Shown one piece after another: positions 7,659-16,005 of a stretch of DNA of 46,729 nt. Made by a program: the position numbers and the translations under genes. The stretch's first letter is position 1; each line of letters starts with the position of its first letter. The stretch lies in NCBI GenBank assembly GCA_031267825.1, contig JAIRYJ010000006.1, positions 1 through 46,729 of the forward strand. Reading direction: 5' to 3'. The notes below the pieces were generated by a model that saw only the letters and a list, made by a program, of their open reading frames with translations, had not been told where the DNA came from and made no database searches. The DNA comes from Bifidobacteriaceae bacterium (GTDB taxonomy: Bacteria > Actinomycetota > Actinomycetes > Actinomycetales > WQXJ01).

Positions 7659-8957
7659 ATGAAGTTGTCCACCACTCCTAGAATCGCCGCTGCCATTTGT
7701 GTTGGCGCGTTGGCTCTCACAAGCGTGGCCGCATGCTCCGCCAGCCCCACTGAAGACCCCGGGCAGCAGACCGACGGTCCTGTAAAACTGGAATATATGA
7801 GTTTCTTCACGGGTTCGGATCAACCCGTGGTCGAAGCATTGGTCGCCGAATTCAACGCCAGTCAAGACGAAGTTGAGGTCGAATTCCTGCCCACCCCAGG
7901 TGACGTAATCGACCAGAAGATTATGCAAAGTATCGCTGGTGGTGACGCGCCCGACATCGTCTCAGTTGACTCGATGGACTTGGCCAAGTACGTCGAAGCC
8001 GGCGCTGTCCAGGCAATCGATGATTACTACAGCGACCCGGCGAATGAGACGGCCGCTCTGACCACGGCCGCCGTCGGCGGCGGCTCCTACGATGCCGTCC
8101 ATTACGGTGCTCCCATCAGCTTCTTCACAGCTATGCTGCTGTGGAACAAGGGGCTATTCGAGGCCGCCGGACTTGACGCTCCGCCCACGACATGGGAAGA
8201 GTTCGATCAAATGGCACCCAAACTGACTGTCGACGAAAACGGTGACGGCGTGCCAGAGCAATACGCCATCGCCCTGGGTGCGAAAGAAACCCTGGCGATG
8301 TACCAGCCCTTACTGTGGAACGCTGGCGGCGGACTTGTCAGCCTAGATGGCAAGACCGCCACCCTAACTGATCCGGGCACCATCGATGCGATCACTTTCT
8401 GGGCCGACCAAGTGGTCAACAAGAAGGTCTCACCGGCTGGCATGACCGGCGCCGATGCCGACGCACTGTTCCTCAGTGGCAAGGCCGCCATGGAAATGAT
8501 TGGCCCCTGGGCGGCACCGGCCGCGGTGGATGCCGGAATCGACCTTGGTGTGGCGGAACCGTTCACCGGACCATCCGAACGAGTCACCTTGGCCGGGGCT
8601 ACACAGTTCTGCGTGCCGACTGGCGTGGAGGAATCCCACCGGCTCGCCGCGTACAAGTTCTTCGCCTGGTGGAACGCCCACGACACTCAAGCGAAATGGG
8701 CTGTCGGCGCCGGTTTCCCACCCAACAGGACCGATGTGGAGGCCTCAGAGATCTCTGACAATCCGTACCCCGCACTATTTGGCGCGCCGAGCGTCATGAG
8801 CACGGCTCGCGTCTACATGGCTGGCGTGCATAACGGAAGCCTCGTCACAGAGGAAGCCTGGGTGCCAGCCCTCGAACGAATCCTTAATCAAGACGGAGAA
8901 ATTGAGGAAATCCTGGCAGAAGCGAACCAAACCGCGCAGTCCCTGCTCGACAACTAG
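7659..8957 (+). CDS. Sugar ABC transporter substrate-binding lipoprotein
   Basis: A 432-residue extracellular solute-binding protein of the MalE-like family. Residues 1-26 are a lipoprotein signal peptide with the lipobox VAAC (Cys26), anchoring it to the outer face of the membrane. The mature part has the expected ligand-binding pattern (LEYMSFFTGSD near the start, APDIVSVDSMDLAKYVEAG, GKAAMEMIGPWAAPA). The frame is open from 7398, but that stretch is repeat and promoter DNA. GAAAGGA precedes the ATG at 7659, which also starts the signal peptide. It is the first gene of an operon with two permeases. The ligand is probably an oligosaccharide, judged from the neighbouring GH2 enzymes; this is inference. 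Confidence 0.93.
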   Translation: MKLSTTPRIAAAICVGALALTSVAACSASPTEDPGQQTDGPVKLEYMSFFTGSDQPVVEALVAEFNASQDEVEVEFLPTPGDVIDQKIMQSIAGGDAPDIVSVDSMDLAKYVEAGAVQAIDDYYSDPANETAALTTAAVGGGSYDAVHYGAPISFFTAMLLWNKGLFEAAGLDAPPTTWEEFDQMAPKLTVDENGDGVPEQYAIALGAKETLAMYQPLLWNAGGGLVSLDGKTATLTDPGTIDAITFWADQVVNKKVSPAGMTGADADALFLSGKAAMEMIGPWAAPAAVDAGIDLGVAEPFTGPSERVTLAGATQFCVPTGVEESHRLAAYKFFAWWNAHDTQAKWAVGAGFPPNRTDVEASEISDNPYPALFGAPSVMSTARVYMAGVHNGSLVTEEAWVPALERILNQDGEIEEILAEANQTAQSLLDN

Positions 8958-9020
8958 GACGCCTGTGAAAGACAGCTTCCAGCCGCCCCGTACACGGTCA
9001 CGCGATGGCGACCAGCCAAG
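8950..9020 (-). repeat. Dispersed repeat element, copy F (diverged, partial)
   Basis: On the minus strand this segment resembles the core of copy C at 16806-16888 in the order CTGGTCGC, GCGTGACC, GGGGCGGC, GGAAGCTG. It is the most diverged copy and lacks clean terminal hairpins, though the large hairpin at 9037-9097 follows directly. Confidence 0.45.
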
Positions 9021-9961
9021 GCGCTAAGGGCGAGCCGGTCTTGGTCCTAGGGTGGCAGCGCAAGCGTTGCCACCCTAGGCGCCTTTCGCCCAAGACCAGC
9101 CGTTTGAGAGCTTCCTTACTGTTCCTCAGTCCGGCGCTGTTGGCACTGGCGATCTTCTCAGTCTGGCCCATGATACGGGCGCTTTATCTGTCATTCACTG
9201 AGTACAACATCATCAGGCCGCCTCGCTGGACCGGGCTAGACAACTACCGCCAAATGATCGCCGACTCGCAGCTTCATAACGCCGTTGTTAACACACTGGT
9301 TTACGCGGCCGTCGGAACGGTTGGGGTGGTGGTCATGTCTATGGGGTTGGCCGCCATCTTGAACACGAAGTTCCCGCTCCGAAGCCTTGTCCGGACGGCG
9401 GTCTTCCTGCCTTACATAACATCTTTGTCGATCGTTGCGATCGCTTGGTCCTTCCTGCTCAATCCTGAGATTGGGTTGCTCTCGCATTGGCTCAACGAGG
9501 TCGGCTTTGGCACCGGGCAAGGTGTGCTCCGCAGCCCCCAGTTGGCGATGCCCGCCGTTATCGCGGTGGGTATCTGGAAGAACCTTGGCTTCTATACCGT
9601 CATCTATCTCGCCGGTTTGCAGTCGATTCCGCGCGAGCTTTACGAAGCGGCCTCCGTCGATGGAGCCGGACCAATTCGACGGTTCTTCAAGCTGACAGTG
9701 CCGCTGTTGAACAACCAGACACTGCTTGTCGCGGTGATGGCTACCATCACCAACGTTCAGGTCTTCGACCAGGTATACGTGATGACACAGGGTGGGCCTT
9801 TCTTCAAGACCGATACGATCGTCAATCTGATTTACCGATCTGGCTTCACGAAACTCGACTTCGGTTACGCATCAGCCATCTCTTGGCTGCTTGTCGCGAT
9901 CCTTGGTGTTCTGGCGGCCGTTCAAATGATCTATTTCCGACGCCGGGCGGTGCGGTACTGA
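9005..9961 (+). CDS. Sugar ABC transporter permease (MalF/UgpA type)
   Basis: An inner-membrane permease, 318 residues from the ATG at 9005. It has about six transmembrane segments, the first being ASLLFLSPALLALAIFSVW. The cytoplasmic coupling loop is EAASVDGAGPIRRFFKLTVP, a good EAA motif that contacts the ATPase. The first 33 residues are unlike the family and are encoded by the strong hairpin at 9037-9097. The true start may lie lower, for example TTG at 9104, although no good ribosome binding site is seen for either. No ATPase gene is present, so a shared MsmK/MalK-type ATPase elsewhere is likely. The stop overlaps the next start (TGATG). Confidence 0.9.
   Translation: MATSQGAKGEPVLVLGWQRKRCHPRRLSPKTSRLRASLLFLSPALLALAIFSVWPMIRALYLSFTEYNIIRPPRWTGLDNYRQMIADSQLHNAVVNTLVYAAVGTVGVVVMSMGLAAILNTKFPLRSLVRTAVFLPYITSLSIVAIAWSFLLNPEIGLLSHWLNEVGFGTGQGVLRSPQLAMPAVIAVGIWKNLGFYTVIYLAGLQSIPRELYEAASVDGAGPIRRFFKLTVPLLNNQTLLVAVMATITNVQVFDQVYVMTQGGPFFKTDTIVNLIYRSGFTKLDFGYASAISWLLVAILGVLAAVQMIYFRRRAVRY
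9037..9097 (+). repeat. Large hairpin between binding-protein and permease genes
   Basis: The inner arms CCTAGGGTGGCA (9046-9057) and TGCCACCCTAGG (9068-9079) are perfect. They extend inward by G-U and CGC/GCG pairs to an AA loop. The outer arms GGTCTTGG (9037-9044) and CCAAGACC (9090-9097) are also perfect. The position between SBP and first permease recalls the malE-malF REP hairpins that protect upstream mRNA. It is not followed by a T-run. Confidence 0.8.
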
Positions 9962-10788
9962 TGCGGCGCTCCTTACGGCTCCTGGGCAAGACCGGCAACA
10001 CTGTTCTCGGGTTGTCTTGCGCCTTAGCTGTTCTGTTGCCGATCCTGTGGATAGTGTCAGCGGCTGTCAGGCCGAACTCTGATATCACGGCCTTCCCTCC
10101 AACGCTGATTCCGAGAGAACTGACGTTCGAAAACTTCATCGAAGTCTTCGAACGGTTACCGTTCGCCAGGCTCTACGGCAATACTCTCGCCTTCGCTGGC
10201 ATAGCCACGGCGGTTTCCTTAACCCTTGACACATTGGCCGGCTACGCCCTGGCCCGCCTACCGTTCCGTGGAAGCAACGTCATACTTGGGATGATCGTCG
10301 TACTGCTGATGCTCCCATTCCAGGTCACGCTTGTTCCGCTGTATGAACTGATGCAGAAACTGGACTTAGTCGGCACTTTACCTGGGTTGATTCTTCCCAG
10401 GATCACCAGCGCCTTCGGCATCTTCTTCATGCGTCAGTTTTTCCTGTCACTGCCGGCCGATTTGGAAGACGCCGGAAGGATTGACGGAGCATCAGAGTGG
10501 CGGATTTTCCGTTCCCTGATGCTGCCATTGTCGAGGCCAGCCCTCCTAACCTTAGGACTGTTTCACTTCCAGGCCTATTGGAACGACCTGATCTGGCCCC
10601 TAATCATGTCGAACCGGCTCGAGAACGCCACCTTACCCGCGGGCTTAGCGATGTTCGCCGGACAGGCGACAATCGAATACTCGCTCACCATGGCAGGATC
10701 ACTCCTCGCTCTGACACCGCTGGTTGTTGTGTTTCTGCTGGTCCAAAGGACGTTTGTCCAGTCGATCGCCACAACCGGAGGGAAATAG
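9961..10788 (+). CDS. Sugar ABC transporter permease (MalG/UgpE type)
   Basis: A 275-residue second permease. It has an N-terminal membrane segment (VLGLSCALAVLLPILWIVSAAV), the periplasmic linker with PRELTFENF, and the coupling loop EDAGRIDGASEWRIFRSLMLPL. It pairs with the upstream permease to form the translocation pore. The ATG overlaps the preceding stop by one base, so translation is coupled. The frame is open much further upstream but that part overlaps the first permease and is not real. Confidence 0.93.
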   Translation: MRRSLRLLGKTGNTVLGLSCALAVLLPILWIVSAAVRPNSDITAFPPTLIPRELTFENFIEVFERLPFARLYGNTLAFAGIATAVSLTLDTLAGYALARLPFRGSNVILGMIVVLLMLPFQVTLVPLYELMQKLDLVGTLPGLILPRITSAFGIFFMRQFFLSLPADLEDAGRIDGASEWRIFRSLMLPLSRPALLTLGLFHFQAYWNDLIWPLIMSNRLENATLPAGLAMFAGQATIEYSLTMAGSLLALTPLVVVFLLVQRTFVQSIATTGGK

Positions 10789-10976
10789 GCGGCCGACATA
10801 TGGCGGCCGGACCGGCCTTGACCAAGCCACGGCGCCGGATGGTTGACCCGGCGATTCGTCAAGTATCAGACAGCCGCCCCGGTAGCTGGCGCGTCCCACC
10901 CCAGGATCTCCTGAGCCATTCGCCTGTGTCCGTCGCCTGCTCCTTGGGGGCTTTAGGTGATGCCAGGCGCAAGTTT

Positions 10977-10982
10977 CATAAT
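10977..10982 (+). promoter_or_regulatory. -10 element of the GH2 promoter
   Basis: CATAAT matches 5 of 6 consensus bases. A start near 10989 would fall inside the first operator-like palindrome. No good -35 is visible. Confidence 0.4.
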
Positions 10983-10985
10983 TCG

Positions 10986-10997
10986 TGCAGCGTGGCA
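10986..10997 (+). promoter_or_regulatory. LacI-type operator upstream of GH2 genes, site 1
   Basis: TGCAGCGTGGCA matches 10 of 12 positions of TGCAACGTTGCA and overlaps the predicted transcription start. It is spaced 33 bases (about three helical turns) from site 2. Confidence 0.55.
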
Positions 10998-11018
10998 TAA
11001 ACTGGTCGCGCAGATTCA

Positions 11019-11030
11019 TGCAGCGTTGCA
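11019..11030 (+). promoter_or_regulatory. LacI-type operator upstream of GH2 genes, site 2
   Basis: TGCAGCGTTGCA differs from the perfect site at 7634 by one base. It lies just before the start of the first GH2 gene and links the hydrolases to the same repressor as the transporter. Confidence 0.65.
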
Positions 11031-11047
11031 CAAAAGAGAGAGTGCTA

Positions 11048-13177
11048 GTGCCAGAACTTCAGGGAGCCAATCATGGGTACCCCCGGCCCGACTTCGACCG
11101 TTCCGCGCGCTGGGTCAGCCTCGATGGCATTTGGGGATTCAGTTTCGAGGCGGCGGACGCCGCCGAGACAGGTCAAACCAGCGCCACGGTGCGGCACGAA
11201 ACAATTCATGTTCCAGGACCGTGGCAGACCATGGCCAGCGGCGGACGCCATGACTGGCTGGAAGCGGCCCGCTACCAGCGCGCCTTCACAGTTCCGCAAG
11301 AATGGGCTGACCAGCGCATCATCCTGAAATTCGGTGCCGTCTTCTACGCCGCCGAAGTGCTTGTAAACGGGCAGGTTGTCGGTTCTCACGAAGGCGGCTA
11401 CTCGCCCTTCGAATTCGATATCAGCGACGCGCTCGGCGCCAGCCGTGAGGGAACCCTCGAAGTGCGGGTTTCGGCGCCGAACGATAGACGTGACATACCG
11501 CACGGCAAGCAGCGCAGTTCACCGCGTGATGACTACGACGGCTGCTGTTTCACTCCGTGTTCAGGTATCTGGCAGTCGGTTTGGATTGAGCCGCGTCCCG
11601 AGACTTTCATTGATTCGGTGCGTCTGACTCCAAGACCACAGTCCGGCGAGATCGACGTTCGCGTAACCGTCAAAGGACCACTGGTGGGGCAGGCCGCGGT
11701 GGTGTGCGGACTGCTGGGCGAAGACCACAGGATAACCTGTGACGCGGAAACGCCGATCAGCCCGGCAGGTCTGTTCCGGGCGACCTTAGCGATAGACAAT
11801 CCGATCCTCTGGACACCCGCCAATCCTCAGCTTTACGACGTGACGATCATCTGTCAGTCGGCCGATGGCACGGACGAGGTCATCAGCTATACCGGGTTAC
11901 GGCGGATTGAAGCGCGCGATCGGCGACTGTATCTCAATGGCCAGGAACTCTACTTGCGGGGCGTCTTGGATCAGGGTTATTGGCCAGTTACAGGTCTTAC
12001 TCCGCCAGACGTTACAGCCCTCGAAACCGACATCACTAAGGCCCGCCAAGCCGGATTCAACCTGGTCCGGAAGCACTTGAAACCAGAAGATCCGCGCTGG
12101 CTCTATCTGGCGGATCGGGCTGGCATGTTGGTCTGGGCGGAGCCCGCCAGCTTAGGGCGATACTCCACACAGGGAACACAGCGATTCCAACGCGATCTGG
12201 CGGATCTGATCGAACGTGACTTCAACCACCCATCGATCGTGATCTGGGGTGCCTACAACGAAGAGTGGGGACTGGATTGGGATCTCGAAGCCGACGCCGC
12301 CCGGGTGGCGGCGGCACGCGATGCCTACGGGCTGATCAAGCAGCTAGACCCGACCCGGCTGGCGGTTGATAACTCAGGCTGGAGCCACGTAGAGACGGAC
12401 ATCGTCGATTGGCACTACTACAACGAGGAACCTGACGCTTTCCACTTCGCCGCTCGCGGCCTGGTGACCGATCTTGAGGCAGAGTTTGATGTTTGGCACA
12501 GCCCGGATTACCCAGTCCCGAAACGCCTCTGGGCCGGTTCCGCCGCCAAAGCGCGCACCGGTCCACCATTGATCAACAGTGAATATGGCGGCGGAGCCAA
12601 CAGCCTAGACAGGGCATGGCATTTGCGCTGGCAAACACAGTTCCTGCGATCACTACCCGCCAACCGTGGCTACGTCTACACCGAGTTGTATGACATAGAA
12701 CACGAAACCGTGGGGATCTACGATGCCGACCGGCGTGCCAAGGACATGGCCGGGCTGGATCTTCGCTTCGTCCATTGCGACACGGTCATCGCCCCGATGA
12801 TTGAACCCCGCATCCCGGGTCTTGACTTGATCGCGCCCGGTGGTCAAACCCTGCCAATCCCGTTGCGGATCTCCCACGAGGGAACGGATCCAGTGGACGG
12901 GATGCTGGTGTGGCACCTTTCGGGAAGCCAGGTTGGCGCTCTGCCAATGAAGCTCGCGCCCCATTCACTAAGTCCGCTGGAGATCATCCACCTGACCTTG
13001 CCTGCCGCCTACCACAGCGCCCGGATTGGCATTGAGTTCGTGGTTGACGATCAAGTCATCGCCCGCACGTTTGTTGACCTGGCCGAAGCGATGCCGGATT
13101 CTCATCTGCCGCAAGACTCAGGCTGGCGCCCGCCCAGACCGGCAACAGGATGGATAAGAGACAACAATGCCAACTAG
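11048..13177 (+). CDS. Glycoside hydrolase family 2 enzyme (beta-galactosidase/glucuronidase-like) 1
   Basis: A retaining glycosidase of 709 residues from the GTG at 11048. The N-terminal jelly-roll sugar-binding domain spans about 20-170 (SLDGIWGFSFE, ARYQRAFTVP, VLVNGQVVGSHEGGYSPF). An immunoglobulin-like domain follows, then a TIM barrel. The acid/base Glu is in YNEE (Glu405) and the nucleophile in NSEYGGG (Glu512). The C-terminal 70 residues form a small beta domain. No signal peptide is seen, so it acts on imported sugar. The frame is open from 10985, but that part contains both operators. AAAGAGAGA lies seven bases before 11048; GTG at 11042 is also possible. The product overlaps the next gene by 11 bases. 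Substrate cannot be fixed from sequence. Confidence 0.92.
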   Translation: MPELQGANHGYPRPDFDRSARWVSLDGIWGFSFEAADAAETGQTSATVRHETIHVPGPWQTMASGGRHDWLEAARYQRAFTVPQEWADQRIILKFGAVFYAAEVLVNGQVVGSHEGGYSPFEFDISDALGASREGTLEVRVSAPNDRRDIPHGKQRSSPRDDYDGCCFTPCSGIWQSVWIEPRPETFIDSVRLTPRPQSGEIDVRVTVKGPLVGQAAVVCGLLGEDHRITCDAETPISPAGLFRATLAIDNPILWTPANPQLYDVTIICQSADGTDEVISYTGLRRIEARDRRLYLNGQELYLRGVLDQGYWPVTGLTPPDVTALETDITKARQAGFNLVRKHLKPEDPRWLYLADRAGMLVWAEPASLGRYSTQGTQRFQRDLADLIERDFNHPSIVIWGAYNEEWGLDWDLEADAARVAAARDAYGLIKQLDPTRLAVDNSGWSHVETDIVDWHYYNEEPDAFHFAARGLVTDLEAEFDVWHSPDYPVPKRLWAGSAAKARTGPPLINSEYGGGANSLDRAWHLRWQTQFLRSLPANRGYVYTELYDIEHETVGIYDADRRAKDMAGLDLRFVHCDTVIAPMIEPRIPGLDLIAPGGQTLPIPLRISHEGTDPVDGMLVWHLSGSQVGALPMKLAPHSLSPLEIIHLTLPAAYHSARIGIEFVVDDQVIARTFVDLAEAMPDSHLPQDSGWRPPRPATGWIRDNNAN

Positions 13178-15014
13178 TTCAGGGGCGATTCCGCGCCCCG
13201 AATACCCGCGTCCGCAGTTCGCCAGAGCACGCTGGCTAAACCTCAACGGCGAGTGGGAGTTTGAATTTGACCCAGGTGATTCAGGCCTTGAGCGGGGCCT
13301 GTTGAAGCGTGGTTTGACAGACAAGATCGTGGTGCCTTTCGCACCTGAATCGGAACTCTCCGGTATTGGCGCTCCAGACTTCCACGAGGCGGTGTGGTAC
13401 CGCCGACGGGTCGACATACCCGAAGACTGGAGCCAGGACCGCCTGCTCCTCCACTTCCAGGCCGTCGACCACGACGCGACCGTTTGGGTCAACGGCACCG
13501 AAGTGGGACGGCATCGTGGTGGATTCACTTCCTTCACTTTCGATATCACCAACCAGATAACCGCATCACGCCAAGCGGAAATCGTTGTCCGGGCACGCGA
13601 CTCACGCACCGCCGTGCAGGCGCGCGGCAAACAGGCGACCTGGTACGCCAACAGCCACTGCTACTACACCCGGACAACCGGCATCTGGCAGACGGTCTGG
13701 TTTGAGCCTGTGCCGACGACCTACCTACTGCGTCCAAGGGTGACGCCCGATGTCGCTAACAGTCTGTTTCACGTCGAAATCACCGTGCGCGGCCCAAGCC
13801 AAGGCTTCTCAATAGCGGCCGAACTGTTCGACGACGATGGACTCGTCAGCACGCAGCGGACCAACATATCAAGTCAGATGGATGGTCACCTGTTTCTGCC
13901 GGTTGACGAGGCACGCCGCCGCCTGTGGAGTTTGGAGGACCCGTTCCTCTACCGACTCAAGATTCGCTTGCGGGATTCCTCCGATAAGGATGTCGACCAA
14001 TTGGACTGCTATTGCGGCTTGCGAGCCGTGTCAACGCGGGGCAGAAGCATTTTGCTGAACGGACAGCCGGTCTTTCTAAGGCTCGTACTCGACCAGGGCT
14101 ACTGGCCAGACGGAATCATGACCGCGCCGAACGATCAAGCATTGATCGATGACATTATCCTTGCTAAGGCGGCTGGCTTCAATGGGGCACGCATCCACGA
14201 GAGAGTCCCCGAAGAGCGGCTCTTGTTCCATGCCGACCGGCTCGGTTACTTGGTGTGGGAAGAATTCGGTGACTGGGGCGCCGCCGGTCAAGGCCCGGCA
14301 GGCGAAAACCAACAACCGACGCCTAGCTTTATTGGACAGTGGATCGAGGCGGTCAACCGTGACTACTCGCACCCGGCAATCGTCGGATGGTGTCCCCTGA
14401 ATGAAACCCATCAGGTCTTACATGACCGGATCACCACTCTTGACGACGTCACTGGAGCAATGTTCTGGGCGACTAAGTCAGTTGACCGCACCCGTCCCGT
14501 GATTGATGCTTCGGGATACTCTCACCGGGTGCGGGAGGCAGATGTGTGGGACTCGCATGATTACCAGCAAGACCCGGAAACGGTCAGGAAACGCCACCAG
14601 CGAAGCGGCCAGGATGAGCCATTGGCTAACACAGCACCCGATGGCACGCCCTATTCCGTTCCCTATGCCGGGCAGCCGATTCTGGTTAGCGAGTTCGGAG
14701 GAATCTGGTGGTCACCGCAAGACGCGTCCGGCGGAGCGAACGGTGATGACCAGTCCAATTCGTGGGGCTATGGCCTGCGAGTTGAGGCTGAGGAAGACTT
14801 CTACGCACGGTTCGAAGGATTGATTCGGGCTTTGGATCAAAACCCCGCGATCGCCGGGTATTGCTACACACAACTCACCGATGTGTTCCAAGAGAAGAAC
14901 GGCTTATACGGCTTCGGCCGCGGCATGAAACTGGACATTGAACGCCTACACTCGATCCAAACCGGAACGCGGCGGCCTACTGAAGCTTCAGCCGATGACT
15001 TGCCACAGATCTGA
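13167..15014 (+). CDS. Glycoside hydrolase family 2 enzyme (beta-galactosidase/glucuronidase-like) 2
   Basis: A 615-residue GH2 enzyme, a diverged paralogue of the preceding protein. It has the jelly-roll domain (LNLNGEWEFEFDPG, WYRRRVDIP, VWVNGTEVGRHRGGFTSF), an Ig-like domain and a TIM barrel. The acid/base is Glu413 in PLNETHQ and the nucleophile Glu509 in SEFGGIWW, so it should be active. It lacks the C-terminal domain of its neighbour. GTTTTGGG-like secretion signals are absent and the N-terminus is not hydrophobic, which fits a cytoplasmic enzyme. The ATG lies 11 bases inside the upstream gene, so the two are translationally coupled. Two tandem, non-identical GH2 enzymes suggest a substrate with two linkages or two side groups. 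Confidence 0.92.
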   Translation: MPTSSGAIPRPEYPRPQFARARWLNLNGEWEFEFDPGDSGLERGLLKRGLTDKIVVPFAPESELSGIGAPDFHEAVWYRRRVDIPEDWSQDRLLLHFQAVDHDATVWVNGTEVGRHRGGFTSFTFDITNQITASRQAEIVVRARDSRTAVQARGKQATWYANSHCYYTRTTGIWQTVWFEPVPTTYLLRPRVTPDVANSLFHVEITVRGPSQGFSIAAELFDDDGLVSTQRTNISSQMDGHLFLPVDEARRRLWSLEDPFLYRLKIRLRDSSDKDVDQLDCYCGLRAVSTRGRSILLNGQPVFLRLVLDQGYWPDGIMTAPNDQALIDDIILAKAAGFNGARIHERVPEERLLFHADRLGYLVWEEFGDWGAAGQGPAGENQQPTPSFIGQWIEAVNRDYSHPAIVGWCPLNETHQVLHDRITTLDDVTGAMFWATKSVDRTRPVIDASGYSHRVREADVWDSHDYQQDPETVRKRHQRSGQDEPLANTAPDGTPYSVPYAGQPILVSEFGGIWWSPQDASGGANGDDQSNSWGYGLRVEAEEDFYARFEGLIRALDQNPAIAGYCYTQLTDVFQEKNGLYGFGRGMKLDIERLHSIQTGTRRPTEASADDLPQI

Positions 15015-15151
15015 TCGAATCGACTAATCGGGCGGCCGACAGGCACCCGCATGGACAGAACTAGCGGAATATGTCCGGTCGATGCGATCCGCCGCTGAAG
15101 CATGCCACTGACTGGTTCTTTACACTGGTCATAGCCTCAAACGGAGATAAT

Positions 15152-15175
15152 TCGGTCGGTTTAGTACCGATTTTT
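15152..15175 (+). terminator. Weak terminator-like hairpin
   Basis: TCGGT and ACCGA arms enclose a nine-base loop and are followed by TTTTT. The stem is only five pairs, so strength is doubtful. It lies 140 bases after the second GH2 gene in an otherwise empty 280-base gap before the 3' end of convergent nrdR. Confidence 0.35.
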
Positions 15176-15294
15176 CGGCCCGCCTAACGGAGCTTTTCGC
15201 ACTCAAACGATAGATTCGAAAGCGCTAGGAACTGGCCGACCTGCCTTTGCCTAGGCTGGTGGCCCCGAGCCGAAGAGTTGACTAGAGACGCTTG

Positions 15295-15780
15295 CTAGGC
15301 GGTCAGATCTTGGGTTTGTTCATCGTTCCCCGGGATCCGGGCATCCTTCAGCGTCTTGATCTCCTCAAGGAAATCCTCGATCGACTTGAAGGAGCGGTAA
15401 ACCGAGGCGAACCGGAGATAAGCCACCTCATCAAGGGCACTCAGCGGACCAAGTAGCGCCAGGCCAATTTCATGTGAATCAACTTCCGCCACGCCCCGGG
15501 CGCGGATTTGATCCTCTACCTGATGAGCTAGGACGGCTAACTGATCGTCTGTGACTGGCCTGCCCTGGCAGGCCCGGCGGACACCCGATATGACCTTGTC
15601 GCGGCTGAATGGCTCAGTCGAACCACACCGTTTCAACACCACCAACGTGGCGGTCTCAGCTGTTGAAAAGCGCCGCTCGCACTGCGGGCAGAGGCGGCGG
15701 CGCCGAATCGAGGTACCATCCTCGCTCAAGCGCGAATCAACCACCCGCGTATCTGGGTTGCGGCAAAACGGGCAATGCAC
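15295..15780 (-). CDS. nrdR: Transcriptional repressor NrdR
   Basis: A zinc-ribbon/ATP-cone repressor that senses ATP/dATP and controls ribonucleotide reductase genes. The 161-residue product has the zinc ligands Cys3, Cys6, Cys31 and Cys34 (CPFC, CPQC) and the basic DNA-binding stretch [15 protein letters not shown]. The ATP-cone runs from about 47 to 137. The C-terminus is a helical tail ([15 protein letters not shown]) as usual. The frame opens earlier, but the family starts with (M/V)HCPFC, so GTG at 15780 is chosen. A TAGAGT hexamer seven bases upstream could give a leaderless transcript. It follows the LysM gene in the lexA-LysM-nrdR cluster found in many Actinobacteria. Confidence 0.96.
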   Translation of the reverse strand: MHCPFCRNPDTRVVDSRLSEDGTSIRRRRLCPQCERRFSTAETATLVVLKRCGSTEPFSRDKVISGVRRACQGRPVTDDQLAVLAHQVEDQIRARGVAEVDSHEIGLALLGPLSALDEVAYLRFASVYRSFKSIEDFLEEIKTLKDARIPGNDEQTQDLTA

Positions 15781-15892
15781 GCCGTTAACTCTATTTGGAT
15801 GTCGCGGCAAACCAAAGACCTCGCTTACGCCGCAGCACAACCTGGTGGCCTCTCTATGTGTCTGAATCAGCTAGATAATTCGGGTTTGGAGG

Positions 15893-15977
15893 CTGCTGAA
15901 AAGCCACCTCCGGCCGGGCCGCGCGGTGGGAGCGGAACTCTCACCAGCGAGGACGCGGCGGGCGAGCATGGGGTTGT
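15893..15977 (-). repeat. Dispersed repeat element, copy B
   Basis: Read on the minus strand it runs CCCCATGC, CCGCCGCGTCCTCGCTGG, TGAGAG, CTCCCACCGC and GGCCGGAGG, in the same order as copy A. It lacks the terminal CACCCTCC hairpin. It occupies the gap between the LysM gene and nrdR. Confidence 0.7.
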
Positions 15978-16005
15978 GCCTCGGTCCGTGGTTTTCGCCA
16001 CAGAT

